This document shows, one piece after another, positions 38,525 through 48,681 of a stretch of 64,000 bases of DNA. Numbering within the stretch: the stretch's first letter is position 1; every line of letters begins with the position of its first letter. Source of the stretch: Mycobacterium sp. DL (GTDB taxonomy: Bacteria; Actinomycetota; Actinomycetes; Mycobacteriales; Mycobacteriaceae); the NCBI RefSeq assembly GCF_039729195.1, contig NZ_CP155796.1, positions 2,542,001 through 2,606,000 of the forward strand. The letters run 5' to 3'. Below the pieces are notes generated by a model. The model saw nothing but the letters and a program-made list of their open reading frames with translations, had not been told where the DNA came from and searched no databases. A program made the translations under genes and the position numbers.

Positions 38525-39220
38525 ATGAACGACACGGAACGCCCGCACGGGGGCCGGCTGAAGATCAAGCGCAGCCGCGGTGCCGCCAGCGGCTTCCTCC
38601 TGATACTGCTCGGCCTGTGGGGTGCGCTCGTCCCGTTCGTCGGTCCGTACTTCGACTTCGCGTTCAGTCCCGATCAGCCCTGGGCGTGGACGAACGGCCG
38701 AGGCTGGCTGGAGGTGCTTCCCGGAGCGGTCACGGTGGTCGGCGGCCTGCTGATGCTGGCTTCGCGCAACCGCGCGACAGCGATGCTCGGCAGTTGGCTG
38801 ACCGTCGCCGCGGGCGCCTGGTTCGTGGTGGGCCGTGCCCTGGCCGGCCCGCTCGGTCTGGGAAGCGTCGGTTCGCCGGTCGCGGCCAACGAAACCAAGC
38901 AGGTGTGGCTGGAGCTGACCTACTTCTACGGCCTCGGCGCCGTCATCGTGTTCCTCGGAGCGCTTGCACTGGGCCGTTTGTCGGTGCGCAGTGTCCGCGA
39001 TGTCGAGTACGCCCAGCGGCCCGTCGTCGTCGACGAGCACGCCGCGGTGACCTCGACCGGCGAACAGCCTGTTGTCGTCCCCGCCTCGAGCACCGGCTCG
39101 CAGCCTGTCACCGGGACCGCGGCCCCGCCGGTGACCGCTGATGAGAGGCCCGCTCGACGCCGCGGCTGGCGCAACATGTTCCGCGGTGGTGGCAGCGACC
39201 GCAAGCTGGTCGATCGCTGA
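38525..39220 (+). CDS. Membrane protein, unknown function
   Basis: 231 residues with GAGGAGG just upstream of ATG 38525. After a basic N-terminus there are four hydrophobic segments (about 20-42, 60-78, 88-108 and 130-155). The C-terminal 75 residues are a low-complexity cytoplasmic tail rich in Val, Thr and Pro ending in an Arg-rich stretch. I do not recognise the family; similar proteins occur in actinobacteria. Confidence 0.75.
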   Translation: MNDTERPHGGRLKIKRSRGAASGFLLILLGLWGALVPFVGPYFDFAFSPDQPWAWTNGRGWLEVLPGAVTVVGGLLMLASRNRATAMLGSWLTVAAGAWFVVGRALAGPLGLGSVGSPVAANETKQVWLELTYFYGLGAVIVFLGALALGRLSVRSVRDVEYAQRPVVVDEHAAVTSTGEQPVVVPASSTGSQPVTGTAAPPVTADERPARRRGWRNMFRGGGSDRKLVDR

Positions 39221-39342
39221 CCCTGTGACAGGGGAGTCCCGGTCGTGCACCTCGAGGGGTGACGATCGGGATCTTCCCTGTGGTCGATCTCACCGCGCCG
39301 GCGTGCCGGGTGAGGCGCGTCGGGCCGCTAGCGTGGTTTGAG

Positions 39343-39348
39343 TAGTCT
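39343..39348 (+). promoter_or_regulatory. Putative -10 box upstream of the P450-like gene
   Basis: TAGTCT, 52 bases before ATG 39401. It has no clear -35 partner. Confidence 0.3.
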
Positions 39349-39400
39349 GGCTAACTTCTGCATTCGGGGCTGGGCTCTCGACCACGATCAGGAAGCTGAG

Positions 39401-39772
39401 ATGACCGCGATACTGCATTCGCAGCGGCTGTGGGAGCTTGTGACGGCCCGACTGGCCGAACACCATGCCGATGACGTGGCCGGCATCGTTCTCGGTCCGC
39501 GTGTCCGTGACCTCTGTGCCGCCCTCGGCGTGCCGGTGCGTGACTGGTGGCAAGTATCGCACTGGATGGACCGGCGCGACCACGACCACCACCACACCGA
39601 AGGCCACCACCACACCGATGTACTCGGTGCGTACATCGATGTGATGGTGGCCGATCGGTGCGTACGGCCGGGCGACGATCTGGTGTCCGACCTCGTCGCG
39701 TTCGATGTCGACGACTGCGGCCTGACCGCCGACGACATCCGAACGATCATCGTCGAGTTGATTTCCGCCTAG
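39401..39772 (+). CDS. Short His-rich protein resembling a cytochrome P450 segment
   Basis: 123 residues from ATG 39401, which has AGGAAG upstream. The end (LGAYIDVMVADRCVRPGDDLVSDLV, then a GLTADDIR turn) looks like the helix region just before the I-helix of bacterial P450s. The protein stops there, with no heme-binding Cys motif, so it cannot be a functional P450. A histidine cluster HDHHHTEGHHH near residue 65 could bind metal. It may be a domesticated P450 fragment. Its stop is 16 bases from the convergent car stop. Confidence 0.6.
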   Translation: MTAILHSQRLWELVTARLAEHHADDVAGIVLGPRVRDLCAALGVPVRDWWQVSHWMDRRDHDHHHTEGHHHTDVLGAYIDVMVADRCVRPGDDLVSDLVAFDVDDCGLTADDIRTIIVELISA

Positions 39773-39788
39773 AGTCGCCGATCCGAGC

Positions 39789-42700
39789 TCACAGCAGTCC
39801 GAGCAACTGCAGATCGGTGACGTACTTGACGATCACCTCTCGTGTCACATGCGGAATGTCCTTGTCCGGACCGATTTTGGCGTCCTGTACTGCGGTGCGG
39901 AACCTCTCCGTCGGCGCGATCGAGCCGCGGATCGGTGTTTCCGGCCGCTGGTAGTTGTGCAGCAGCGGCAGGAGCGAGGCTTGACGCTGACGATCGGGTA
40001 GCGCGTGGACCGCCATCGTGAAGCGCTGCAGCCACCCGGCGTAGTCGCCGACGCGCTGGAGTGGATATCCGGCATCGATGAGCCAGTCGACGAATTCGTC
40101 GAGTCCGATCCCGTCGTCGTAGGGGTTCATCACGTGGAAAGTCTCGAATCCGTCCATCACGTGAGAGCCCAGCGTGGAGATCGCCTCGGCGATGAATTCC
40201 ACCGGGAGACCGTCGTAGTGCGCACGTGGGCGGTGACCGGAGGCGTCGAGTGCGTAGAACGACCCGGGTGCGACGCCGGTGGCGACGAGGCTGAGTATCA
40301 GCCGGGTGAACATGTCGGGCAGGTTGAGCTGGCCCGCGTAGGTCGTGTCCGCCAGGATCATGTCGCAGCGGAACACCGAGACCGGCAACCCGCACAGGTC
40401 GTGTGCCTCCCGTAACAGCACCTCGCCGGCCCACTTGCTGTTCGAGTAGCCGTTCGCATAACTGTCGTCGACGCTTCGTGTCGCGCTGATCGCCCGGATG
40501 TCGCCGTCTTCGGTGAACCCGCCGGGCTCGATCCCGGCGCCGACGCCGATGGTCGACACGTAGACGAACGGCTTCTGCCTCGTGGTCAGCGCGAGGCGGA
40601 TCAGCTCTGCGGTGCCCAGCGCATTGGGGCCGAACAGCTGGCTGTAGGGCAGCACGTGGTTGACCAGGGCTGCCGGGTCGACGATGAGATCGACGGTGTC
40701 GGCCAGCCGCCGCCATGTGCGGGGGTCGAGCCCGAGGTCGGCTTCGCCCTTGTCGCCGGCGATGACTTCCAGATGGTCGGCCGCGAGCTCCCGGTAGTGT
40801 TCGAGCAGTTTCGGATCGCCGCTGTCAAAGGTCCTGTCGAGCCGATCACGCGCCGCGGCATCGTCTTTCGCGCGGACGAGGCACACCACGGTGCCGCCGA
40901 CCAGATGCATCCGCTCCAGCCACTCCAGCGCGAGGTAGCGGCCGAGGAACCCGGTCGCCCCGGTCAGCAGGACGGTGCGGATCTCGGCGCTCGGGCCCGG
41001 CAGTGACGGGGCGTCTGCCAGGGTCTGGGAGTCGACGAACTTGTCGAGCGTCAGATCGCCGGCGTGCGCGCGGGGCGCGTCGCGCCCGTGGACGGAGGCG
41101 AAGGTCGGCCTCGCGCTGCCCGGTTGCCGCTCGGTCTGGATGTAGGTGGCCAGCGTCTGCAGATCGGAGGCGGGGCTGACGATCACCCCGACCGGCACGT
41201 CGACATCGAAGATGTCACCCAGCAGGTTGCCGAATGTCAATGCGGACAACGAGTCTCCGCCGAGATCGGTGAAGTGGGCGCCGGGCTTCAGCTCGCCGGC
41301 AGAGGCCCCGAGCAGCGCTCCCGCAGCCCGCACCACGGTCTCGAGCACCGGCCGGTCAGCGCCGGTGGTGCGCAGCTCGCGCAGTTCGTCGGCCTGGCCG
41401 TCGGCCAGTTCGGAGTAGAGCAGTTCCAGTCGATCCCCGTACTGCGCCTTCAGTCTCGGCCGGGCCAGCTTGCGGATGCCGGTCAGCAGTCCGTTGTCGA
41501 GAGTGAAGGGTGTCGTCTCGATGATGAAGTCCCGGGGGATCTCATAGGACTGCAGACCCGCCGCCCTGGCGGCGTCCTGAAGCGAGTCGTTGACCGCGGT
41601 TTTGACATCGTCTCGGTGCAGCGCCTCGTCGGTAGGGACGATCACCGCCAGCAGGTAGGCGCGGGCGCTGTTGCCGTACAGGTAGATCTGACGGATCAGC
41701 GGACTGTCACCGAACACGGCCTCGAGGGCGGAGACGGTGACGAACTCGCCTTGTGAGAGCTTCAGCACGTTGTTGCGCCGGTCGACGTAGACGAGGTGGT
41801 CGGGTGCTGTCTCGGCGACGACGTCCCCGGTGCGGTAGTAGCCGTCGGCGTCGAACATCTCGGCGGTGACCTGAGGCCGCTTGTAGTAGCCGGGAAACAG
41901 GCTGTCGGACTTGACGAGTAGTTCGCCACGAGGGTGTGGGCGGTCGGTGCGGAAGTATCCGAGATCGGGGACGTCGACGAGCTTGTAGTCGACGACGGGC
42001 GGTCGCTGGATCTGGCCGTCGACGAAGACCGCACCGGCTTCGGTCGAGCCGTACCCGTCGATCAGATGGATGTCGAGAAGCGTTTCGACAAAGGTGCGCA
42101 TCTCGGAGGAGAGTGGCGCCGAACCCGTCATAGCTGACACGTACCGGCCACCGAGCAGGCTCTGTCGCAGTTCGGCGAACACCGCGTCGTCGTCGCCCGG
42201 GCGTTGGTCGAGCTCCTTGCGGACCTCGGCGTAGATCGTGTCCCAGATCCTCGGCACAAAGGACAGCTGGGTGGGCCGCACCAGCGCGACGTCTTCCAGG
42301 AAGGTCGAAAGATCGCTTCTGGCAGCAAAATACGCGGTGCCGCCGGCGCCGAGCGTGCCGTAGAGCATCGCTCGACCCATCATGTGGCTCATCGGCAGGA
42401 AGTTCAGGGTGATCGACGGATGCGCGCCTTGGTCGCCCCAGCTGGCGCGGGTGGATTGGCGCCATGCGTTGGCGACCAGGTATTCGGTGTACATCGCGCC
42501 CTTGGGGGCGCCGGTGCTGCCGGAGGTGTAGATCAACAGGGTCAGCGGGTTGGGATCGGCGGAGACGTGAGGCGGGCGCCCGGGTGATCTGCGTCCGCGG
42601 TCGATGACGTCGGCGAGGGTGTCGATTGTGATGCTTCGGCCGGCCTGCGACAGCTGCGCGGTCGCGTCGGCCAACGCATCCCGATGGTCGTCGAGCTGTG

Positions 42701-43271
42701 GGTGGTGGTCGAAGACGACCAGCCCGGAGACGGTCGGGCTGCCGAGCGCCAGCTCAACCGCATCAGCGAGATGGTCGACGGCCGAGGCGATCACGACCGG
42801 TTCGGTCTCGGCGACGATCGGCTGCAGGGTCGCAGCCGGCGCACTGGTCTGCAGTGGCACCGACACCGCCCCGTGCGAGGCCAGCGCCATGTCGATGGTG
42901 GTGTAGTCCACACTGGTGAATCCGAGAATCGCGACACGATCGCCGGGGTGCACTTCGGTCATCGCGTTCGAGATCGCGTGGACTCGGTCGGCGACCTCGG
43001 CGTAGGTGATGGTGTCGAAGTGTGGCAGTAGTTCGGCGGAGGTGCGGCCCGTCCGGGGGTCTTCGACCAAGTGCACAGCGCGCTGGCCGAGCGCGGGCCG
43101 CTCGGCGTATCCGTCGAGCACCGCCTGCATGAGCGCAGGGAGCCGTATGTCGCGCGGTTCGATGGCGTGGGAGATTTCCTCTTTGGGCAGGGCCTGCGCG
43201 AACTGCGGGTCGGTGTGGTGCAGATCGGCGACGCGGCGGGCCAGCCGTTCTTCTCGAGTGTTGGTCGACAT
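39789..43271 (-). CDS. car: Carboxylic acid reductase (Car/FadD9)
   Basis: 1160 residues with the three domains of Car. The adenylation domain holds [16 protein letters not shown] and YRTGDVVAE. The carrier domain has LGGDSLSAL, whose Ser takes phosphopantetheine. The NADPH-dependent reductase domain has [13 protein letters not shown] and the Y-x3-K motif in [13 protein letters not shown]. It reduces fatty or aromatic acids to aldehydes using ATP and NADPH and needs a PPTase encoded elsewhere. It lies downstream of a MarR gene on the same strand and has its own palindrome upstream. Confidence 0.95.
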   Translation of the reverse strand: MSTNTREERLARRVADLHHTDPQFAQALPKEEISHAIEPRDIRLPALMQAVLDGYAERPALGQRAVHLVEDPRTGRTSAELLPHFDTITYAEVADRVHAISNAMTEVHPGDRVAILGFTSVDYTTIDMALASHGAVSVPLQTSAPAATLQPIVAETEPVVIASAVDHLADAVELALGSPTVSGLVVFDHHPQLDDHRDALADATAQLSQAGRSITIDTLADVIDRGRRSPGRPPHVSADPNPLTLLIYTSGSTGAPKGAMYTEYLVANAWRQSTRASWGDQGAHPSITLNFLPMSHMMGRAMLYGTLGAGGTAYFAARSDLSTFLEDVALVRPTQLSFVPRIWDTIYAEVRKELDQRPGDDDAVFAELRQSLLGGRYVSAMTGSAPLSSEMRTFVETLLDIHLIDGYGSTEAGAVFVDGQIQRPPVVDYKLVDVPDLGYFRTDRPHPRGELLVKSDSLFPGYYKRPQVTAEMFDADGYYRTGDVVAETAPDHLVYVDRRNNVLKLSQGEFVTVSALEAVFGDSPLIRQIYLYGNSARAYLLAVIVPTDEALHRDDVKTAVNDSLQDAARAAGLQSYEIPRDFIIETTPFTLDNGLLTGIRKLARPRLKAQYGDRLELLYSELADGQADELRELRTTGADRPVLETVVRAAGALLGASAGELKPGAHFTDLGGDSLSALTFGNLLGDIFDVDVPVGVIVSPASDLQTLATYIQTERQPGSARPTFASVHGRDAPRAHAGDLTLDKFVDSQTLADAPSLPGPSAEIRTVLLTGATGFLGRYLALEWLERMHLVGGTVVCLVRAKDDAAARDRLDRTFDSGDPKLLEHYRELAADHLEVIAGDKGEADLGLDPRTWRRLADTVDLIVDPAALVNHVLPYSQLFGPNALGTAELIRLALTTRQKPFVYVSTIGVGAGIEPGGFTEDGDIRAISATRSVDDSYANGYSNSKWAGEVLLREAHDLCGLPVSVFRCDMILADTTYAGQLNLPDMFTRLILSLVATGVAPGSFYALDASGHRPRAHYDGLPVEFIAEAISTLGSHVMDGFETFHVMNPYDDGIGLDEFVDWLIDAGYPLQRVGDYAGWLQRFTMAVHALPDRQRQASLLPLLHNYQRPETPIRGSIAPTERFRTAVQDAKIGPDKDIPHVTREVIVKYVTDLQLLGLL

Positions 43272-43333
43272 CAGAAGTCCTTGAGCAATATCGGGGGAGT
43301 GGGGGCGCGACGCTGCGCCTACCGAAAAACTAC

Positions 43334-43352
43334 GTTAGTAAAACTAACTTTA
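43334..43352 (-). promoter_or_regulatory. Operator and -10 upstream of car
   Basis: GTTAGT-AAA-ACTAAC (43334-43348) is a perfect inverted repeat. On the car strand a TAAAGT -10 (43347-43352) abuts it, so a bound repressor would sit over the transcription start. The sequence differs from the operator in the marR divergent region. Confidence 0.55.
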
Positions 43353-43413
43353 TTCCGGTGTGGGGGCTGTCAGCGCTGTCAAACCGCTGTGAATCTCCCG
43401 TGCGGGAGGTCGT

Positions 43414-43878
43414 CTAGCCCCGTGAGTCTTTCGGGTTCAGCTCGTCGAGCAGGCGCTGCATCGTCAGAGTCATCTGCGCGAAGTCCTTCCGGCCGACCAG
43501 TTCTGACCATCGTCGCTCCATGTCGGCGACGCGATCGCCGGCAACGGCCATCAGGCCGCGGCCACGCTCGGTCAACTCGATCAATTTCGCGCGACCGTCG
43601 ACGGGGTCCGGGCGACGGGTCACGTAGCCCATCGCGGCGAGATCGTTGACCAATCCCGAGGTCGCGGCCAAGCTCAACTGCGCACGCTCGGCCAGTTCCG
43701 TCAGTCGAACGCCGCCCATCCGGATGTTGCCGAAGATCTGGAAGTGCGGTTCGCGGATGTCGCCGTAACCGGCCGCAGTTCGGGGGGCGGCAAGGTCGTC
43801 GCGGAACTCCCGCAGCAGCCTCACCAACAGCTGGCCGATGGCCAGTCGGTCCTGGGGCAGATCCCTTGACGTGGCCAT
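43414..43878 (-). CDS. MarR-family regulator
   Basis: 154 residues. Winged-helix HTH: VRLTELAERAQLSLAATSGLVNDLAAMGYVTRRPDPVDGR. Start ATG 43878 gives MATSRDLPQDRL; the open frame continues upstream as shadow of the divergent gene. It is divergent from an alpha/beta-hydrolase-like gene and upstream of car on the same strand. Palindromes in the 54-base divergent gap are likely its operator. Confidence 0.88.
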   Translation of the reverse strand: MATSRDLPQDRLAIGQLLVRLLREFRDDLAAPRTAAGYGDIREPHFQIFGNIRMGGVRLTELAERAQLSLAATSGLVNDLAAMGYVTRRPDPVDGRAKLIELTERGRGLMAVAGDRVADMERRWSELVGRKDFAQMTLTMQRLLDELNPKDSRG

Positions 43879-43900
43879 GTCCGCTGAGGATACTACGGAT

Positions 43901-43921
43901 ACCGAAGTTTCGGTTTCCGAA
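43901..43921. promoter_or_regulatory. Palindromic MarR operator
   Basis: ACCGAA-GT-TTCGGT (43901-43914) overlaps TTCGG-TTT-CCGAA (43909-43921). Two interleaved inverted repeats in a short divergent promoter region fit a MarR dimer controlling both genes. Confidence 0.6.
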
Positions 43922-43932
43922 GTAAATGGAGG

Positions 43933-44757
43933 ATGATGGCTTCCGAACTCGTCACCACGGCTCTGGGCGGGCTCCATGTCGAGCGCATGGGTGCGGGATC
44001 TCCGGTGGTGTTGTGGCACAGTCTTTTTCTCGACTCCCGCTCGTGGTGTGGTCTTCAGGACGACCTGGCGCGCACCCGCTCTGTGATCGTCGTCGACGGC
44101 CCGTCGCACGGCCGAAGCGCACCCGTCGGGCGCGACTTCACCTTCGCGGAGTGCGTCACCGCCGCCGAGCAGGTGCTCGACGGCCTCGGTGTGACCGGGT
44201 CGGTCGACTGGGTGGGAAACGCCTGGGGCGGCCACGTCGGAATCCAGCTGGCCGCGCACAGACCCGGCCGTATCCGGACGCTGACCACGATCGGCACGCC
44301 CGCTCATGCGCTGCGCGCGGCCGAGCGATGGACCAAGGTGTGGCCGCTGGTCCAGCTCTACCGGCTGACCGGTCCGAACCCGCTGCTGGTCAAGCCGCTG
44401 TCGGAGGCATTGGTCGGCGCCGAATCATTCGAGGCGGCACCCGAACTCGCGCGCAGCGTGATGAGCGCGTTCACCGGAGCGGACAAGGCGGCCATGTTCC
44501 GTGCGATGCGGTCGATGATGCTCAATCGTCCGGACATGGGCGCGGACCTGTCGACCATCACCGTCCCGACGCTGCTCATCGCCGGCCGCGACGACATCAC
44601 CGGTTGGCGGCCCGCCGACGCCCAAGCGGTCGCCGACACCATGGTCGATGCGAGGGTTGTCGCCGCGGACGGGTCCGGACATTCCTCGCCGCTGCTGATC
44701 GACCGGCAGACGGTCGCGGCGGCACTGACCGACTTCTGGGCGGCTCAGCCGGTGTAG
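43933..44757 (+). CDS. Alpha/beta-hydrolase-fold protein lacking the catalytic serine
   Basis: 274 residues, complete fold. The nucleophile elbow reads GNAWGG: Ala97 (codon GCC at 44221-44223) stands where Ser is expected. The other triad positions look normal: D220 in AGRDD and H250 in DGSGH. The protein is therefore either inactive as an esterase, a binding protein, or uses a serine-independent reaction. It is divergent from marR, which probably controls it. GGAGG directly precedes the ATG pair at 43933/43936. Confidence 0.8.
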   Translation: MMASELVTTALGGLHVERMGAGSPVVLWHSLFLDSRSWCGLQDDLARTRSVIVVDGPSHGRSAPVGRDFTFAECVTAAEQVLDGLGVTGSVDWVGNAWGGHVGIQLAAHRPGRIRTLTTIGTPAHALRAAERWTKVWPLVQLYRLTGPNPLLVKPLSEALVGAESFEAAPELARSVMSAFTGADKAAMFRAMRSMMLNRPDMGADLSTITVPTLLIAGRDDITGWRPADAQAVADTMVDARVVAADGSGHSSPLLIDRQTVAAALTDFWAAQPV

Positions 44758-44763
44758 GTCAGG

Positions 44764-46104
44764 TCAGAGGTCGGCGAGGATGAGCGAAATGACGTCCAGT
44801 CCTTCGAGAAGAAGGTCGTCGCTGATCGTCAGCGGCGGCAGGAAGCGGAGCACGTTGCCGAAGGTCCCGCACGACAGCACGATCACACCCGCCTGGTGAG
44901 CGGCGGCGCAGAGCTTCTTGGTCAGTTCCGCGTCCGGATCGAAGGTGCCGGATTTGACCAATTCGACGGCGATCATCGCGCCGCGGCCGCGGACGTCGCC
45001 GATCCGATCGTCCTCCGCCTGCATCCGGCCGAGTTTGTCCTTCATCAGCGATTCGATGTGCGCGGCGCGCTCGACCAGACCGTCGGCCTCGATCGTGTCG
45101 ATGGTCGCCAGCGCTGCAGCGCAGGCCACGGGATTGCCGCCGTAGGTGCCGCCCAGCCCGCTGACATGCGGAGCATCCATGATCTCGGCGCGACCGGTGA
45201 CCGCAGACAGCGGCATCCCGTCGGCGATGCCCTTGGCGGTGACGATCAGGTCCGGTTCGACGCCCTCGTGTTCGCAGGCGAACATCGCGCCGGTGCGGGC
45301 GAATCCGCTCTGCACCTCGTCGGCGATGAACACCACGTTGTTGGCGCGACACCAGTCCAGAAGTGCGCGCAGGAATCCCTCCGCGGGAACGATGAACCCG
45401 CCCTCACCCTGGACCGGTTCGATGATCACCGCGGCAAGGTTGTCGGCGCCGACCTGCTTGTCCATCACGGTGATGGCCCGCTTGGCCGCGACCTCGCCAT
45501 CGGTGGCCATCTCCTTGCCGAATTCGGCGTCGCGGAACGGATAGGACATCGGGGCGCGGTAGACCTCGGGTGCGAACGGGCCGAACCCGTGCTTGTAGGG
45601 CATTGATTTGGCGGTCAGCGCCATCGTCAGGTTGGTGCGGCCGTGGTAGGCGTGATCGAACGAGACCACGGCCTGTTTGCGGGTGTAGGTCCTGGCGATC
45701 TTGATGGCGTTCTCGACGGCCTCGGACCCGGAGTTGAACAGCGCCGAGCGCTTCTCGCCGGTTCCGGGGGTCAGCCGGTTGAGTGCCTCGGCGACAGCGA
45801 CGTACTTCTCGTAGGGGGTGACCATGAAACAGGTGTGGGTGAACTTGCCCGCCTGCTCGGCCACCGCTTCGACGACCCGTGGCGAGGAATTCCCGATCGT
45901 CGTGACCGCGATTCCCGATCCCAGGTCGATGAACCGGTTGCCGTCGACGTCCTCGACGATGCCGCCGTACGCGCGCGCCGCGTAGACGGGCATGGTGTTG
46001 CCGACCCCACGTGCCACCGCGGTGGTCTTGCGCTTGATCAACTCAGATGACCGCGGGCCCGGAATCTCGGTGGCGAGGTGGCGGCTCTGCTCGAGGGTGC
46101 TCAA
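44764..46104 (-). CDS. gabT: 4-aminobutyrate aminotransferase
   Basis: 446 residues, class III aminotransferase and close to mycobacterial GabT. The PLP lysine is in LIVTAKGIADGMPLSAVTGR; FDHAYHGRTNLTMALT and IIEPVQGEGGF are also present. It transfers the amino group of GABA to 2-oxoglutarate, giving succinate semialdehyde. The TTG at 46104 has AGGAGG upstream; the longer frame to 46206 has none. Convergent with the hydrolase-like gene, six bases apart. Confidence 0.92.
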   Translation of the reverse strand: MSTLEQSRHLATEIPGPRSSELIKRKTTAVARGVGNTMPVYAARAYGGIVEDVDGNRFIDLGSGIAVTTIGNSSPRVVEAVAEQAGKFTHTCFMVTPYEKYVAVAEALNRLTPGTGEKRSALFNSGSEAVENAIKIARTYTRKQAVVSFDHAYHGRTNLTMALTAKSMPYKHGFGPFAPEVYRAPMSYPFRDAEFGKEMATDGEVAAKRAITVMDKQVGADNLAAVIIEPVQGEGGFIVPAEGFLRALLDWCRANNVVFIADEVQSGFARTGAMFACEHEGVEPDLIVTAKGIADGMPLSAVTGRAEIMDAPHVSGLGGTYGGNPVACAAALATIDTIEADGLVERAAHIESLMKDKLGRMQAEDDRIGDVRGRGAMIAVELVKSGTFDPDAELTKKLCAAAHQAGVIVLSCGTFGNVLRFLPPLTISDDLLLEGLDVISLILADL

Positions 46105-46163
46105 CTGGAGACCTCCTGGATGTCCTCTGGAAACGGGCGACGACGACTGCCGGCTGCGGTTCG

Positions 46164-46169
46164 AGCCTA
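46164..46169 (-). promoter_or_regulatory. Putative -10 box of gabT
   Basis: On the minus strand this reads TAGGCT, 59 bases before the TTG start. It is the best -10 in the 339-base gap between gabT and yajC. Confidence 0.35.
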
Positions 46170-46381
46170 GCCGCTGGAAGGTTCGATCCATCGATAACCT
46201 GGGCACCCTGTGCCGAGATCATCGGCGACGCCGGGCAACGGCAACGAATTTCGTTGTGGTGACGTCCGGATCCGCCCCTGCCGACGGTCCCGGAGCGGTC
46301 CAGGTGCCGCGATAGCCGACCCGGGGGGTCGGAAGTGACGGGCCGCAATGGCACACTGGTCGACAACTTCTTCATAGATGC

Positions 46382-46407
46382 GGCCCCGACCTCTGAGGTC
46401 GGGGGCC
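46382..46407. terminator. Strong hairpin in the yajC leader
   Basis: GGCCCCGACCT and AGGTCGGGGGCC pair in an 11-bp stem with one bulged G and a CTG-size loop. There is no T-tract after it. It could be a terminator, an attenuator or a 5' mRNA structure of yajC, which starts 36 bases downstream. Confidence 0.5.
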
Positions 46408-46443
46408 GTGACCGCGAGACCGATACGAAAGACAGTAACCGCC

Positions 46444-46794
46444 ATGGATCTGGTCATCTTCCTTCCACTGCTCATCGTCATGGGCGCGTTCATGTACTTC
46501 GCCTCCCGCAAGCAGAAGAAGGCGATGCAGGCCACCATCGACCTGCACAACTCTCTCCAGATCGGTGATCAGGTCCACACCACGTCGGGTCTGCAGGGCA
46601 CGATCACCAACATCGGCGACGACTATGTGGACCTGGAGATCGCCCCCGGCGTCGTCACCACCTGGATGAAGCTCGCCGTGCGAGACCGGATCGTCGACGA
46701 CATCGAGGACGACGAGGACGAGGTGGCGGAGTCAGAATCTGAACCCATCTCGAAGGCCACCGAGATCACCGAAAGCCCCAACACCAAAGACTGA
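46444..46794 (+). CDS. yajC: Preprotein translocase subunit YajC
   Basis: 116 residues: one membrane helix (about 3-20), then SRKQKKAMQ and the conserved cytoplasmic domain (QIGDQVHTTSGLQGTITNIGDDYVDLEIAPGV), followed by an acidic tail. It associates with SecDF at the membrane. ATG 46444 follows a basic leader frame; secD begins 90 bases later. Confidence 0.93.
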   Translation: MDLVIFLPLLIVMGAFMYFASRKQKKAMQATIDLHNSLQIGDQVHTTSGLQGTITNIGDDYVDLEIAPGVVTTWMKLAVRDRIVDDIEDDEDEVAESESEPISKATEITESPNTKD

Positions 46795-46884
46795 CAGCTG
46801 ATATCTCAGCTTCAGCACTTACCCTTTGCGTGCGTTGCCGCACCGAGCGGTACTGACGAACTGATCTCGAGGAGACTCTGACAC

Positions 46885-48678
46885 GTGGCATCGTCTTCGA
46901 CGCCGGTGCACCCTGCCCGCTACCTGGTTCTTTTTCTTGTGATGCTCATCGGCTCCTACCTGCTGGTGTTCCTCACCGGGGACAAGGAGCCCGATCCCAA
47001 ACTGGGCATCGATCTGCAGGGCGGCACCCGGGTCACGCTGACCGCGCGCACCCCGGACGGCACACCGCCCACCCGGGATGCGCTGAACCAGGCGCAGCAG
47101 ATCATCAGCGCCCGGGTCGACGGTCTCGGTGTCTCGGGCTCCGAGGTCATCATCGATGGCCAGAACCTCGTGATCACCGTGCCCGGCAACGACAGCAGCG
47201 AGGCCCGCAACCTGGGCCAGACCGCGCGCCTGTACATCCGGCCGGTGATCCACTCCATTCCCGCGGAAGGCGCCGAAGGCGCGCTGCCGCAGGAGGGCCC
47301 GGCGCCCGGCATGCCCCCCGGTGCGATCCCCGGCATGCCACCAGGTGCGATCCCGGGTGCCCCACCGGGTGCCGTTCCGGGGCTGCCGCCCGGCGCGATC
47401 CCAGGCGCACCCCCGGCCGACGCAACCCCGGCGCCGCAGCCGCGTCCTTTCCCTGAGCAGCCCGCTCCGAGTCCGTCGCCGAGTCCGAACCCGGGTCCAG
47501 CGCAGGAACCGGGCACTCCGCCCGGCCCGGGGACCGCACCCGCGATACCTCAGGGCGATCGCGACGTCCCGTTGGCCACCCGCATCCAGGACGAGAAGCG
47601 GCTGCGCCAGAGCGGTGAACAGGCGATCCAGATCCTCGCCATGCAGTTCCAGGCCACCCGTTGCGGCGAAGACGACGTTCTGGCCGGCAACGACGACCCG
47701 AACCTGCCTCTCGTGACGTGCTCGACCGACGGCCAGCAGGTCTATCTGCTGGACGCCTCGATCATCAGCGGTGAACAGATCGCCAACGCGACCTCCGGGA
47801 TGGATCAGCAGCGCGGCGAGAACGTCGTCGACGTCGAGTTCGACAGCGAGGCCGGGGAGATCTGGGCGGACTTCACCGCCGCGAACGTCGGCACACAGAC
47901 GGCGTTCGTCCTCGACTCGCAGGTGGTCAGCGCGCCCCAGATCCAGGAGGCCATCCCGGGTGGTCGCACGCAGATCACCGGACAGTTCACCGCGGACTCG
48001 GCGCGCGACCTGGCCAACGTGTTGAAGTACGGCTCGCTGCCATTGTCCTTCGAGTCCTCCGAGGCCGAAACCGTCTCGGCGACCCTGGGACTGTCCTCGC
48101 TGCGGGCAGGGCTGATCGCGGGTGCGGTGGGTCTGGCTGCAGTGCTGCTGTACTCCCTGCTCTACTACCGAGCACTCGGGCTGTTGGTCGCGCTGTCGCT
48201 GGTTGCCTCGGGCGCGATGGTTTTCTCGATCCTGGTGTTGCTCGGCAGATGGATCAACTACACGCTGGACCTTGCCGGTATCGCCGGTCTGATCATCGGT
48301 ATCGGCATGACAGCCGACTCGTTCGTGGTGTTCTTCGAGCGAATAAAGGATGAGATCCGGGAAGGTCGGTCGTTCCGGTCCGCGGTGCCGCGAGGCTGGG
48401 CGCGGGCCCGCAAGACGATCCTGTCCGGCAACGCGGTCACCTTCCTGGCTGCTGCGGTGCTGTACTTCCTGGCGGTCGGCCAGGTGAAGGGTTTCGCCTT
48501 CACGCTGGGATTGACCACGATCCTCGACATCGTCGTTGTGTTCCTGGTGACTTGGCCGCTGGCCTACCTCGCGTCGAAGTCGACGACGATGGCCAAACCG
48601 TCGCTCAACGGGTTGGGAGCCGTCCAGCAGATCGCACGCGAACGCAAAGCGGCCGCACACGCCGCGGGACGGGGTTAG
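46885..48678 (+). CDS. secD: Protein translocase subunit SecD
   Basis: 597 residues. N-terminal helix at about 11-30, then the conserved [13 protein letters not shown], a large exported domain, and five C-terminal membrane segments with [25 protein letters not shown] Pro/Gly/Ala insertion of about 100 residues (127-225, repeats of the PPGAIPG type) interrupts the first exported domain, as in other mycobacteria. SecDF uses the proton-motive force to help pull exported proteins. GTG start with GAGGAG upstream. Confidence 0.95.
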   Translation: MASSSTPVHPARYLVLFLVMLIGSYLLVFLTGDKEPDPKLGIDLQGGTRVTLTARTPDGTPPTRDALNQAQQIISARVDGLGVSGSEVIIDGQNLVITVPGNDSSEARNLGQTARLYIRPVIHSIPAEGAEGALPQEGPAPGMPPGAIPGMPPGAIPGAPPGAVPGLPPGAIPGAPPADATPAPQPRPFPEQPAPSPSPSPNPGPAQEPGTPPGPGTAPAIPQGDRDVPLATRIQDEKRLRQSGEQAIQILAMQFQATRCGEDDVLAGNDDPNLPLVTCSTDGQQVYLLDASIISGEQIANATSGMDQQRGENVVDVEFDSEAGEIWADFTAANVGTQTAFVLDSQVVSAPQIQEAIPGGRTQITGQFTADSARDLANVLKYGSLPLSFESSEAETVSATLGLSSLRAGLIAGAVGLAAVLLYSLLYYRALGLLVALSLVASGAMVFSILVLLGRWINYTLDLAGIAGLIIGIGMTADSFVVFFERIKDEIREGRSFRSAVPRGWARARKTILSGNAVTFLAAAVLYFLAVGQVKGFAFTLGLTTILDIVVVFLVTWPLAYLASKSTTMAKPSLNGLGAVQQIARERKAAAHAAGRG

Positions 48679-48681
48679 CAG

